A stretch of 64,000 nucleotides of DNA from Prado023 sp963747335 (GCA_963747335.1 CAVVEV010000001.1:1-64000); one strand, 5' to 3'. Positions 17,776-27,426 are shown, counted from the first letter of the stretch. Program-made: numbers and translations. The notes: a model not told the origin generated them from the letters alone.

Positions 17776-18229
17776 ATGGCAACCAGCAACGCAGCGACCG
17801 TCCAGGAGTACCTCGCTGAGCTGCCCGCGGACCGCGCGGCCGTGGTCAGCCATGTCCGGGACCTCGTCAACGCCCACCTCCCTGCGGGCTACGCCGAGGG
17901 GATGCTCTACGGGATGATCACCTGGATGGTCCCGCTGGACGCCTACCCCGACACCTACAACCGCAAGCCGCTTGCCTATGTCTCTCTGGCAGCCCAGAAG
18001 AACTACTACGCGCTGTACCTCATGGGCGTCTACGCCGACTCCGAGGAGGAGGCGCGGCTGCGCGAGGAGTGGGTGGCGCGGGGAACGAAGCTGGACATGG
18101 GCAAGAGCTGCCTGCGCTTCAAGCGCGTCGATGACCTGCACGAGGATCTCGTCGCGCAGGTCATCGCGGCGGTAGCCGATGGACGAGTTCGTGGAGAGGG
18201 CGAGAGCGGCGCACACCGGCAGGCGGTGA
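17776..18229 (+). CDS. DUF1801 family protein (frameshifted near its end)
   Basis: YdhG/DUF1801 fold protein. Family blocks seen: YLAELPADRAAVVSHVRDLV, GYAEGMLYGMITWMVP, KNYYALYLMG and LDMGKSCLRFKRVDDL. In the raw sequence the frame reads on into the next gene without a stop. One extra base near 18176 explains this: in the shifted frame the protein ends as MDEFVERARAAHTGRR with TGA at 18227-18229, the normal family terminus. TACGCT lies seven bases before the ATG. Confidence 0.8.
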
Positions 18230-18288
18230 GCCGGGTTCGGGGGCTCGGCCTCTGGTGTCCGCGCCCGGTCGGGTGCCAGACTCGCTGG

Positions 18289-18753
18289 ATGGAGATCACC
18301 CTCGCCGACATCCCCGACCAGCAGGCCGCTGCAGTCCTTCACGTCGGGCCCTACGACCAGATCGGGCCGTCCTTCGAGCGCCTGGGAACCTGGGCGAAGT
18401 CGAATCTCCGGTCGGTCACCGGGCCGCCCCTCGCGCTCTTCCTGGATGACCCCGAGTCGACCCCACCAGAGCGGTTGCGCAGCTATGCCGCGCTGCCCGT
18501 TGCGCAGGACGCATCCATCTCCCCTGACGGGGAGGTCGAACGGATTCCGCTGGCCGGGGGGCGCTGCGCCGTGGCTGTCCACGTCGGCAGCTACGCCGGT
18601 CTCGGGCAGGCCTGGCAGGAGTTCATGGCCGCTGTTGCCGCCGATGGGCTGAACCCCGACTGGTCGCGGTCGTGCTATGAGGTCTACGCCAACGATCCGG
18701 AGATGGTGCCCGAGGTGGAGCTCCGCACGGAACTCCACCTGCCCGTCACCTGA
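18289..18753 (+). CDS. GyrI-like small-molecule-binding domain protein
   Basis: 154 residues of the GyrI-like/SOUL-related ligand-binding fold, repeated twice (VLHVGPYDQIGPSFERL ... AVHVGSYAGLGQAWQEF), ending in the family's EVELRTELHLPV. No DNA-binding domain. Apparent fusion to DUF1801 is a frameshift artefact: its own ATG is preceded by CAGACT with six-base spacing. Ligand unknown. Confidence 0.85.
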   Translation: MEITLADIPDQQAAAVLHVGPYDQIGPSFERLGTWAKSNLRSVTGPPLALFLDDPESTPPERLRSYAALPVAQDASISPDGEVERIPLAGGRCAVAVHVGSYAGLGQAWQEFMAAVAADGLNPDWSRSCYEVYANDPEMVPEVELRTELHLPVT

Positions 18754-18860
18754 GCCGGCCCGCCCCAGCGCGACCGGATCCCGTCAACCCTCGGACCGCG
18801 CCGCCAGTCGATCGAGTGCCGCGGCTAGGGGCTCCCGCGGCCCGCCGGAGAGGCGAACCC

Positions 18861-19343
18861 TCACAGGTCGCGCACCAGCACGACGCGGTGCTGGCCGGGG
18901 CCGGCGTGGTCGGAGGTGATCGGTGCCCGTTGCGGAGGTTCCCCGGTGTCCTTGGCCCGGAACCCCATGCGGTCATGGAACGCCAGCGACCCGGCGTTCT
19001 CGGGGATCGTCACCGCCTCCACCTGCACGCATCCCCGCTCCCGCAGCAGTGCGAACACCCGGTCATACATCCGGCGGGCCAGGCCGTGCCCGCGCATCTC
19101 AGGACTGACCCAGACGAAGTGGATGTACCCGGTGTCCGCGTGGGTCTGGGACACGAACGCGATGATGAACCCGGCCACGTTGCCGTCGCCATCCGAGACG
19201 ATCAGTGACGTCCCGGAGAAGTGCGAGAAGAACAGCCGTGGCAGGAGGGCGTGCATGTCGCGCCCGCCCGACCATGCCGAGAGCGCGGCGAGGACAGGCT
19301 CATGGTCGGACTCCACCAAGGGTCGCCACAGCAGGTCATCCAT
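18861..19343 (-). CDS. GNAT family N-acetyltransferase
   Basis: 160-residue acetyltransferase. The acetyl-CoA-binding loop is VSPEMRGHGLARRMYDRV, followed by the C-terminal ENAGSLAFHDRMGF motif. Substrate unknown. The ATG at 19343 has GGAAGGGG seven bases upstream; the longer open frame beyond it overlaps the neighbouring flavoprotein gene and is not used. Lies 58 bases after that gene on the same strand. Confidence 0.87.
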   Translation of the reverse strand: MDDLLWRPLVESDHEPVLAALSAWSGGRDMHALLPRLFFSHFSGTSLIVSDGDGNVAGFIIAFVSQTHADTGYIHFVWVSPEMRGHGLARRMYDRVFALLRERGCVQVEAVTIPENAGSLAFHDRMGFRAKDTGEPPQRAPITSDHAGPGQHRVVLVRDL

Positions 19344-19401
19344 GGCGGCGCCCCTTCCGTCGTGGCCGTCGGCCGCCCCGGCCCGACCACATCCCCCGAC
19401 G

Positions 19402-21031
19402 CTACTCGCCCGCAGGCAGCAGCACGCCCGGGTTGAGGATCCCGTCGGGATCGAGGTGCGCCTTGACCGTGCGGAGCAGGTCCACGCCCACTGGCCCGAC
19501 CTCGGCCTCGAGCCACGGGGCATGGTCGCGGCCGATCCCATGGTGATGCGTGATGGTCGCGCGGTGGGCCACGATCACCTCCGAGGCCGCGTGCTTGGCG
19601 GCGCGCCACCGCGCAGCCTGATCCGGATCGGCGGAGGCCAGCGCCGTGATGTAGAGGCTCGCGCCGGTCTCGTACACGTGCGACACGTGGGCCATCACGT
19701 AGCTGTGTCCCAGGGATCGCGCCAGTGCCCCGGTGACAGCCTCGCGCAACTCGGCCAGCCCGGACCAGCTGGTGGCGGTCTCCAGGGTCTCCACCAGGTA
19801 GCCCTGATCCATCAACGTGTCGCGCAGGTACGGTCCCTCGAACCGGTGGCGCAGCCAGGACTCCCCGGCTCCGCGGCCGAGCGACGCCGCCCCGTGTCGG
19901 CGAAGGACGTCGAAGGCCATCGACCGCCGAGCGCGCACCTGACTGGCCGACGTCCCGTCCCAGCCCAGGATCGCCATCGTGCCGTCGGTCACGCGGCGGA
20001 CCTTCAGGTAGGCCGCCATCGCGCTGGCCGTGCGCCCTGTCGGCCCGCTCATGTGCATGGTCGCGCGGGTCTCGGCGAGGTCGGACAGGCGCATGACGTC
20101 GGCGCTGGCCCGGGACTGGGCGAGCTCCCGGAACGCTGCGAGGCCCGACTCGAGGTCGGGCAGCATGATGGCCTCGAACCAGCGGGTCGAGGGAGCCCGA
20201 CGCACCCGCAGCGTGACCTCGGTGATGATCCCCAGGACCCCCTCGCTGCCCAGGAAGAGGGCCCGCAGGTCCGGCCCTGCAGCCGAGGAGGGTGCCCGGC
20301 CGAGGCGCAGCGTCCCACGAGGGGTGGCGACCACCATCGCCTCGACGGTGGCGTCGCTGCGTCCGTACCCGGTCGAGGACTGGCCTGCCGAGCGGGTCGC
20401 AACGTACCCGCCGATGCTGGCCCGCTCCCAGGACTGCGGGACGTGCCCCCACGTGAGCCCCCGTGCGGCCAGCAGCCGCTCGAGGACCGGACCCGTCATC
20501 CCCGGCTGGACCCGGGCCGTGCCCGAGACGGTGTCGACCTCGAGCAGCTCGGCCATCCGGTCGAAGCTGATCGCCACCACCCCGGACCGCGCCCCCGCGT
20601 CGGGCCGGACCCCGCCCACGACGCTCGTGCCCCCACCGAACGGCACGAGAGCGAACCCGGCGGCGCCAGCGGCCGCGAGCAGGGCGACGACGTCCTCGTG
20701 GGACCCCGGGGAGACGACGGCATCGGGAACCTCGGGATGCAGTCGACGATCGCCGCTCGAGCAGGTCCAGGTAGGACAGGCCTCCCGCGTGGGCCAATCG
20801 GGACTCCCGGTCGGTGCGCACGTGGGCCTCGCCCACGGCTCCGGCCAGCGCGGCCAGCGCCTGACCGCCGAGCCGTGACGGTCCCGGCTCCACCTCCGAC
20901 AGGGGGGCCGGTGTGGCCGGGGCGGGGGGTCCGAGGACCTCGGCCACGTACTGCGCCGCGCGTGGATCGAGTGCGTGGGACGGGCCCGGGGCTCCCCAGC
21001 GGGCGTACCGATCTGCCAGTGATCCGATCAT
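19402..21031 (-). CDS. FAD-linked oxidase, alkyl-DHAP-synthase-like (frameshifted)
   Basis: PCMH-type flavoprotein resembling alkylglycerone-phosphate synthase, the ether-lipid-forming enzyme. The N-terminal part runs from the ATG at 21031. A missing G near 20755 (in cgg|ggc) then shifts to the frame holding the FAD-binding loop VPFGGGTSVVGGV. The GYVATRSAGQSSTGYGR block, THHHGIGRDHAPWL and a C-terminal KAHLDPDGILNPG follow. Total about 542 residues, like AGPS proteins. Divergent from tetR-glpD. With GlpD supplying DHAP the set suggests ether-type glycerolipid chemistry, which is inference. Confidence 0.8.
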
Positions 21032-21040
21032 GCCTCCGAG

Positions 21041-21133
21041 TGTTACATATCGAAGCGTGATGTCACATCTTCAGGACTGCAATGACTGCAGAGTGGGGAG
21101 TACAGTGACATGTATGGCCTCAGTGTCACATCT
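21041..21133. promoter_or_regulatory. divergent operator region with four GTnACAT-type motifs
   Basis: Between the flavoprotein and tetR genes lie TGTTACATAT (21041), the odd palindrome GATGTCACATC (21059-21069), AGTGACATGTAT (21104-21115) and AGTGTCACATCT (21122-21133). A TACAGT -10 for the rightward genes (21101-21106) overlaps the third. This is a good candidate for binding by the adjacent TetR regulator. Confidence 0.6.
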
Positions 21134-21150
21134 GCCCACGCCGCTCCCCG

Positions 21151-21758
21151 GTGGCGTCGGCATCCGATGATCCCGTCCTCCGCGCGGCACACGAAGCCGT
21201 CCTCGAGATCGGCTTGGGGCGCCTGACCCTGGCGGAGGTCGCCCGGCGGGCGGGAGTGAGCCGGATGACGGTCTACCGCCGCTACGACGACCTCGACCGG
21301 CTCATCAGCGCGCTCCTGGTCGTCGAGTTCGGCGCCGTCATCGCGGACGCCACCGAGCGGGCCCGGCGCGAGGCGACCGGCCGTGGCAGGCTGGTCCGCG
21401 AGGTCATCCATGTCGCGCGGCGCACTGCGGAGCACCCCCTGATGCGCCGGATCCTCGAGCTCGACCCGGAGATGCTGATGCCGCTCGTGGTCGACCGCCT
21501 CGGCAGCTCCCATCGGATCGCGCTGGGCCGCCTGCGCGAGCTCCTCGCGGCGGGTCACGCCGACGGATCCATCGCCCCCGGTGACGTCGAGGCGATGGCG
21601 CTGCAGGTGATGAGCATGGCCGCGATCCACGTCTTCTCGGCACGCGCCTACGACAGCGTCGACCCGCGCGGTCGCCGCTGGCCCGAGCTGGAACGCGCAC
21701 TCGACGGCTACCTGCGGCCCCCGCCGACCGAACCCCACACGGCGGAGGATCCCGATGA
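21151..21758 (+). CDS. TetR family regulator (frame disrupted at the 3' end, start uncertain)
   Basis: About 200 residues: N-terminal HTH (LTLAEVARRAGVSRMTVYRRYDDLDRLI) and a ligand-binding domain ending near DGYLRPP. In the raw frame there is no stop and the reading runs into glpD. Restoring one C in the C-run near 21720 gives a stop at 21756-21758 that overlaps the glpD ATG (ATGA). The listed start is a GTG at 21151 without a ribosome site. An ATG at 21114, seven bases after TACAGT, would be the leaderless start if another base is wrong. Probably represses itself and the divergent gene. Confidence 0.75.
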
Positions 21759-23356
21759 GTCGGCCCGCTGCCCTCCCGCTGCGCCCGGGCGCAGCATCCC
21801 CGCGCATCGAGCACGTCGCACCCGGCGACCCGAGCACCCTGCTCACACGGGACCGCCGCGATCGCTGGCGCACGTCCCTCGAACACGGCGCCCCCCTGGA
21901 CGTGCTCGTGGTCGGCGGGGGGATCACCGGCGTCGGCGTCGCCCTCGACGCGGCATCGCGCGGGCTGCGCGTTGCCCTGGTCGAGCGCGACGACCTCGCA
22001 GCCGGCACCTCGCGCTGGTCCAGCAAGCTCGTCCACGGCGGCCTGCGCTACCTCGCCTCGGGCCAGGTCGGCGTCGCCTGGGAGAGCGCCCGCGAGCGTG
22101 CGGTCCTCGCCGGTGTCGTCGCCCCGCACCTGATCCACCCGCTGCCGCAGGTGGTGCCCTTCTCCGACGCCCCCGACGAGCCCGATCCCCGACTGGTCCG
22201 CAGTGGGCTGACCGCCGCGGACGTCCTGCGCGCAGCTGCCAGGACGCCGCGGGGGATGCTGCCCAGGGCGCGGAGCCTGGACCCGGAGCATGCCATCGAG
22301 CTGGTCCCGTCGCTGGCCGCGGCGAAGGTGCGCGGGGCCATGGTGCTCTGGGACTGCCAGCTCGAGGACGACGTCCGCCTGGTGGTGGCCGTCGCCCGGA
22401 CAGCCGCTGCCTACGGGGCGGCGATCCTCACCCGGACCGAGGTCCTGGGGATCAGCCCGGGGGAGGCCCTGCTGCGCGACGGACTCGACGGCTCCAGCTA
22501 CACCGTGCGGGCGACGCACATCGTCAACGCCACCGGTGCCTGGGCCCACGAGCTCGACGACGCCGTGCGCCTGGTCCCCTCACGGGGCAGCCACGTGGTG
22601 GTCCGCTCCGAGCGGCTCGGGAACCCCAGTGCGGCCCTGACAGTCCCGGTGCCGGGAACCACGGGTCGCTTCGTGTTCGCGCTGCCGCAGTCCGACGGCC
22701 TGACGTTCATCGGCCTCACGGATGTGCCCATGGAGGGCCCGGTGCCGCGAGTCGCGACCCCGTCGCAGGAGGAGATCGACTGGATCCTGGGCATCATCTC
22801 GCCCTGGCTCCAGGTCGGGCTCACTGGTGATGACGTGATCGGCGCCTTCGCCGGGGTGCGTCCCCTGGCTGCCCCGGACCACGATGCGCCGACCACCACG
22901 GGCGCCGACCTCTCCCGCCGGCACGTCGTGCGCGACCACGGCGACGGCCGGATCACCGTCACCGGTGGCAAGCTCACGACCTACCGCCGGATGGCCCAGG
23001 ACGTGGTCGACCTGATCACCGACGTGCCCTGCAGGACCACGCGCATCGCCGTCGTGGGCGCGGCGGACCCTGGTGCACCGGCAGCGGTCGACCGGATGGT
23101 CCCGGCCCGGTTGGTCCGCCGCTACGGCAGGGAGGCCGGCTCGGTGTGGTCCTTGGGCGAGTCCCGGCCCTGGCTTCGCGAGCCGATCGCCGAGGGGGTC
23201 CCCATCCTCGGGGTCGAGCTGGCGTTCGGCGTCGAGGCCGAGGGCGCCCTGGACGTCGCCGACCTGCTCGAGCGGCGAACCCGCCTCGCGCTGGTCCCCG
23301 CCGACCTCGCGGCGGGGTCAGGGTCCGCCCGGGCGGTCGCCGAGTCCTGCCTCTGA
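21755..23356 (+). CDS. glpD: FAD-dependent glycerol-3-phosphate dehydrogenase
   Basis: Oxidises sn-glycerol-3-phosphate to DHAP, passing electrons to quinone at the membrane. 533 residues. Dinucleotide-binding motif VVGGGITGVGVALDAASRG, then SSKLVHGGLRYL and the second FAD block GAFAGVRPLA with TVTGGKLTTYRRMA. The C-terminal DAO_C domain is present. The ATG overlaps the repaired tetR stop. It ends about 75 bases before the lipid kinase gene. Confidence 0.9.
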   Translation: MSRPAALPLRPGAASPRIEHVAPGDPSTLLTRDRRDRWRTSLEHGAPLDVLVVGGGITGVGVALDAASRGLRVALVERDDLAAGTSRWSSKLVHGGLRYLASGQVGVAWESARERAVLAGVVAPHLIHPLPQVVPFSDAPDEPDPRLVRSGLTAADVLRAAARTPRGMLPRARSLDPEHAIELVPSLAAAKVRGAMVLWDCQLEDDVRLVVAVARTAAAYGAAILTRTEVLGISPGEALLRDGLDGSSYTVRATHIVNATGAWAHELDDAVRLVPSRGSHVVVRSERLGNPSAALTVPVPGTTGRFVFALPQSDGLTFIGLTDVPMEGPVPRVATPSQEEIDWILGIISPWLQVGLTGDDVIGAFAGVRPLAAPDHDAPTTTGADLSRRHVVRDHGDGRITVTGGKLTTYRRMAQDVVDLITDVPCRTTRIAVVGAADPGAPAAVDRMVPARLVRRYGREAGSVWSLGESRPWLREPIAEGVPILGVELAFGVEAEGALDVADLLERRTRLALVPADLAAGSGSARAVAESCL

Positions 23357-23393
23357 GCCTGGGGGATGTCCGGGCCTGCACCTGACGCCCGCA

Positions 23394-23399
23394 TATGCT
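23394..23399 (+). promoter_or_regulatory. -10 element of the lipid kinase gene (TATGCT)
   Basis: TATGCT lies 32 bases before the GTG at 23432, with GGAGGGG between them, so this gene can be transcribed separately from glpD. Confidence 0.45.
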
Positions 23400-23431
23400 C
23401 GTTCACCGGGGCACGACCGGAGGGGTGTGTG

Positions 23432-24793
23432 GTGGCGGGAACCAGGGAGGGCGCCGAGCAGGGCGCCATCGATGCCGGGCGTCGGCTTGCGGCGATCCTC
23501 GCGTTGGTCACGGGGGTACTGGCGCTGGTCGCCGTGCTGGCGTTCACGGCCGGCTCGCTGGCCCACCTCCTCGTGGCACTGCTCGGGGCGGGTGTCGCGA
23601 TCACGGGTGGATGGTTCCTGGTCGCCAACCGCGGCGCCGCCCGGGTCGCAGGTGGCGTGATGGCAGTGGTCGGGGTCCTCGCGCTCCTGGCGAGTCTGGT
23701 GCGGGCTGGGGGCTGGCAGTGGACACTGCTCGGGGCGGTTGCACTGGGGACGGCGTCGGCCTACTTCGCGCGACGCGCGACACGCCGACACGTGGCTGCG
23801 GTCGTCGCCTCGGACCTCGCCCCACCTCGACCTCCGGCCCAGCGCCCGGTCCTGATCATGAACCCGAAGTCGGGTGGCGGGAAGGTGGAGAAGTTCGACC
23901 TCGTCACCGAGTGCCGGGCTCGCGGCATCGAACCGATCGTCCTCTCGATGGGTGACGACCTCGTCCAACTGGCGGAGGAGGCCGTGGCCCGTGGCGCCGA
24001 CGTCCTCGGCATGGCCGGCGGTGATGGATCCCAGGCGCTGGTCGCGACGGTGGCGATGAAGCACGGGCTCCCGCACGTGGTGGTCCCGGCGGGAACGCGC
24101 AACCATCTCGCGCTTGATCTGGGACTCGACCGCGACGACGTGGTCGGGGCGCTCGACGCCTTCGTGTCCGGAGTCCCGCGGACCATCGACCTGGCGACGG
24201 TGAACGGCCGGGTCTTCGTGAACAACGCGTCCATGGGCCTCTATGCCGAGATCGTGGCCTCGGAGTCCTACCGTGATGCGAAGGTGCGCACCGCCCTCGA
24301 CACCCTGCCGGACCTCCTCGGCGACAACGCCGACTCCCTCGACCTGCACTTCGTCGATGACGCGGGTGCCACCCACGACACCGCCGACGTCGTCCTGGTG
24401 TCCAACAACCCGTATGCGCTCGACGCGCTCGGCGGCGTCGGGACCCGGGCCCGGATGGACACCGGCCAGCTCGGCGTCGTGTGCCTGACCATCAACTCGG
24501 CGACGGAGGCGCGGCACTTCCTCGCACTCCAGGCGGCGGGCCAGGTCGGCCGGTTCTCCGGGTGGCAGGAGTGGAGCACACCTCGGTTCGAGGTCCGGTC
24601 CGGCGGCGAGGTCCAGGTCGGGGTCGACGGCGAGGCCCTCACGATGCAGGCTCCTGTCGTGTTCGAGACGCTGCCCGCCGCCCTGACCGTGCTGCTGCCG
24701 CCGCAGGCACCCGGGCGTTCGCCCGCTGCGCGCGCGCTGTCCCGCAACACGCCCAAGGAACTGTGGCGCGTGGCCCTCGGCCGCGGTCAGTAG
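23432..24793 (+). CDS. diacylglycerol kinase-like lipid kinase with N-terminal membrane domain
   Basis: 453 residues. Four hydrophobic segments (about 20-120) anchor a C-terminal DAGK catalytic domain. The ATP-binding LIMNPKSGGGKVEKF and the GGDGSQALVATVAM loop are present, followed by VPAGTRNHLALDLG. It phosphorylates a lipid hydroxyl such as diacylglycerol. The GTG at 23432 has GGAGGGG six bases upstream; an ATG at 23366 in frame is poorly supported. Position after glpD and the alkyl-DHAP-synthase-like gene fits a lipid role. Confidence 0.87.
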   Translation: MAGTREGAEQGAIDAGRRLAAILALVTGVLALVAVLAFTAGSLAHLLVALLGAGVAITGGWFLVANRGAARVAGGVMAVVGVLALLASLVRAGGWQWTLLGAVALGTASAYFARRATRRHVAAVVASDLAPPRPPAQRPVLIMNPKSGGGKVEKFDLVTECRARGIEPIVLSMGDDLVQLAEEAVARGADVLGMAGGDGSQALVATVAMKHGLPHVVVPAGTRNHLALDLGLDRDDVVGALDAFVSGVPRTIDLATVNGRVFVNNASMGLYAEIVASESYRDAKVRTALDTLPDLLGDNADSLDLHFVDDAGATHDTADVVLVSNNPYALDALGGVGTRARMDTGQLGVVCLTINSATEARHFLALQAAGQVGRFSGWQEWSTPRFEVRSGGEVQVGVDGEALTMQAPVVFETLPAALTVLLPPQAPGRSPAARALSRNTPKELWRVALGRGQ

Positions 24794-24815
24794 CGATCGC
24801 TCGGCCCACCCCGAC

Positions 24816-25637
24816 CTACGCGTCGCGGCGGGGGCGGTGCGAGGCGTCCGGCAGGTCGAGGACCTGCGGGGGCGCCGGCCTCCATCGGCCCTCCTCGGCG
24901 TAGTGCTCCGTGACGGTCAGCGACTCGGTGGTGATCTCCAGCAGCGACCAGGAGCGGACGACCCCACGGGTCCGGTGGCTCGTGGCGGTGCCGGCCACCA
25001 CCTCGATGATCGAGCGCGCCCGCGACCCGGATCCGACCGCCAGGATCTGGACAGCGGGCACGTGGGTGTGCCCGGCCAGCACGACGTCCACCTCGGCATC
25101 GACCAGGGCCCGCTCGAAGTCATCGCCCCCGGCCAGGGACTCCAGGTCCTCCGAGCTGGGCGGGTGGTGCATGGCGACCACCCTGACGGTCCCCGGGGGG
25201 CAGTCGGCGAAGGTGGTCCGGATGTCCTGGGTCTGGCGCGTTGAGATCCGCCCGGACTTCCACCGCCATCGGGGCATCGAGCCCAGCCCCTGGATCCGCA
25301 CCGTGCCCAGGTCGAGGACCGGATCGAGGTCGTCGGTCACCTCCGCGCGGTACTTTCCGTACGGGGAGGTCATCCGGTGCATCGGGTTGGTCAGGGGGAC
25401 GTCGTGGTTGCCGATCACGATCATGGTCGGCGCCGGGAACTGGTCGATGACCGCCTTCGCGCGCACGAACTCATGGGTGCGGGCGCGCATGGTGAGGTCT
25501 CCGGTCACGATCGTGGCCGCGACATCGGCGTCGCGCAGGTCCTGGGCGAGGCCGTCGAGGGTCACCTCGTCATGGGCACCGACGTGGATGTCCGACACGT
25601 GCGCGATCCGCACGGGGGCTTCGTCCCTCGGTGTCAC
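24816..25637 (-). CDS. metallophosphoesterase (calcineurin-like)
   Basis: 273-residue binuclear-metal phosphoesterase: SDIHVG, GDLTMRARTHEF, GNHDVP, MHHPP and GHTHVP appear in order, so the active site looks complete. cAMP phosphodiesterase-like and lipid-headgroup phosphatases both belong here; the substrate is not clear. The GTG at 25637 is preceded by GGAGG at five-base spacing. The frame extends upstream over the aldehyde dehydrogenase promoter and is not used. Confidence 0.86.
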   Translation of the reverse strand: MTPRDEAPVRIAHVSDIHVGAHDEVTLDGLAQDLRDADVAATIVTGDLTMRARTHEFVRAKAVIDQFPAPTMIVIGNHDVPLTNPMHRMTSPYGKYRAEVTDDLDPVLDLGTVRIQGLGSMPRWRWKSGRISTRQTQDIRTTFADCPPGTVRVVAMHHPPSSEDLESLAGGDDFERALVDAEVDVVLAGHTHVPAVQILAVGSGSRARSIIEVVAGTATSHRTRGVVRSWSLLEITTESLTVTEHYAEEGRWRPAPPQVLDLPDASHRPRRDA

Positions 25638-25752
25638 GTGAACCTCCGCAGGCGTCGGGGTCAGGCCCGCAGGATACGACGATGCCGAGCACGTGGCGGG
25701 CCGACGATGGGTGGTGCGGCGTCCGCCGATGCGATGCGCGTAGCGTGAGGAT

Positions 25753-27405
25753 ATGGCGACGACCTCGATTCCCCACGCGAACCCTGTCCCCCCCGTGAAG
25801 GTCCGTCCCCTGGATGAGCCCGCCAGCGGTTCGCCGGCACCCTCGGGCCGCCTGAGCCTGCGTGCGGACGTCCCCACCGAGCTGATCGATCGACTCCTGT
25901 CCTGCGTGCTGGCCACGGGCGGCCAGACCGAGACCACCCGCGCGCCGTTCACCGGTGAGGAACTCATCACCTACCCGATCTCGACCGAGGCCGACGTCGA
26001 GGAGGCGTTCGCCCGCGCGCGGGAGGCACAGAAGCAGTGGGCGGCTCGCCCGGTCGCCGAGCGGGCCCGGATCCTCGGCCGGATCCACCACGAGGCCTTC
26101 GCCCGCCAGGACGAGCTCATGGACCTGCTGCAGATCGAGGCCGGGAAGGCCCGCTACGACGCCTTCGCCGAGGCGGCGGCGGTGGCGGTCTACGCCCGCT
26201 ACATCTCGCGCACCGCGCCGAAGGTCCTGGGCCGCCACGCCCGCCAGGGCGTCGTCCCGATCGTCACCAGGGCCTACGAGGTGCGCCACCCCCGCGGGGT
26301 CGTGGGGCTCGTGACCGCGTGGAACTACCCCGCGGTGTTCGCCGCCTCGGATGGGTACTCCGCACTGGTCGGTGGCAACGCGATCGTGCATCGCCCGGAC
26401 GTCCAGGCTGCGCTCTCAGCGATCTGGGTGCGCGACCTGGCCGTCGAGGCCGGGCTCCCGGAGGACCTGTGGCAGATCGTCCTGGGCCCGGGGCGCTCGA
26501 TCGGGACGGCCGTCGTCGACCGGTCCGACGCTGTGGCGTTCACGGGTTCGACAGCCGCGGGACGCGCGGTGGCAGGGCGCACGGGGTCCCGGCTGATCTA
26601 CACGGCACTCGAGCTCGGCGGGAAGAACCCGTTCATCGTGCTGGCCGACGCCGACATCGACCGTGCGGTCGAGGCCGTCATCCGGGCCTGCTTCATCAAC
26701 GCCGGCCAGACGTGCGTCGGCCCCGAGCGGATCCTGGTTGCCCGGTCGGTCCACGAGGAGTTCCGCTCCAAGCTGGTCGCCCGCGTGGAGCGGATCCGGA
26801 TGGGCGCTGGGCTGACCTTCGACTACGAGATGGGCTGCCTGATCGACGACACGCAGCTGGCGAGCGTGGCAGCCCAGGTGGACGACGCAGTCGCCAAGGG
26901 GGCCACGGTCCTGACCGGTGGGCGCCCGAGGCCCGACCTCGGCCCCACGTTCTACGCCCCGACGGTGCTGGAGGGCGTGACCCCGGACATGGAGCTCTGC
27001 GCGCAGGAGACGTTCGGCCCGGTGGTCGCGCTCTACCTGTTCGACTCCGTCGACGAGGCGGTCGAGATGGCCAACGACACCGAGTACGGGCTGCACGCCG
27101 TGCTGTGGACACGTGACACCCGCGAGGGGACGAGGATCGCCGAACGCATCCAGGCGGGCACGGTCGAGATCAACGACGGGATCGTGGCGACCTGGGGCAG
27201 TGCCGACGTGCTGCAGGGCGGGATGAAGGCCTCCGGCATGGGCCGGCGCAACGGCAAGTACGGCATCCTGCGGTTCACGGAGCCCCAGTCGATCGTGATC
27301 CAGCGGCTGCACGGGATCCACCCGCCGGGCTCGATGGGGCACGAGCTCTTCACCGCGGTCATGACCCACTCGTTCAAGGTCCTGCACAAGCTGCCCCGTC
27401 CGTAG
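25753..27405 (+). CDS. NAD(P)-dependent aldehyde dehydrogenase (succinate-semialdehyde dehydrogenase type)
   Basis: 550 residues. Catalytic N191 (TAWNYP), E287 (ELGGKN) and C321 (NAGQTCVGPER) are all present. The overall pattern resembles mycobacterial GabD2-type succinic semialdehyde dehydrogenases, with a C-terminal extension. Substrate assignment is by resemblance only. TAGCGT (25741-25746) is six bases before the ATG. Ends 22 bases before the convergent HAD-PlsC gene. Confidence 0.88.
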   Translation: MATTSIPHANPVPPVKVRPLDEPASGSPAPSGRLSLRADVPTELIDRLLSCVLATGGQTETTRAPFTGEELITYPISTEADVEEAFARAREAQKQWAARPVAERARILGRIHHEAFARQDELMDLLQIEAGKARYDAFAEAAAVAVYARYISRTAPKVLGRHARQGVVPIVTRAYEVRHPRGVVGLVTAWNYPAVFAASDGYSALVGGNAIVHRPDVQAALSAIWVRDLAVEAGLPEDLWQIVLGPGRSIGTAVVDRSDAVAFTGSTAAGRAVAGRTGSRLIYTALELGGKNPFIVLADADIDRAVEAVIRACFINAGQTCVGPERILVARSVHEEFRSKLVARVERIRMGAGLTFDYEMGCLIDDTQLASVAAQVDDAVAKGATVLTGGRPRPDLGPTFYAPTVLEGVTPDMELCAQETFGPVVALYLFDSVDEAVEMANDTEYGLHAVLWTRDTREGTRIAERIQAGTVEINDGIVATWGSADVLQGGMKASGMGRRNGKYGILRFTEPQSIVIQRLHGIHPPGSMGHELFTAVMTHSFKVLHKLPRP

Positions 27406-27426
27406 GCGGCACGGGGCGCGACTGCC

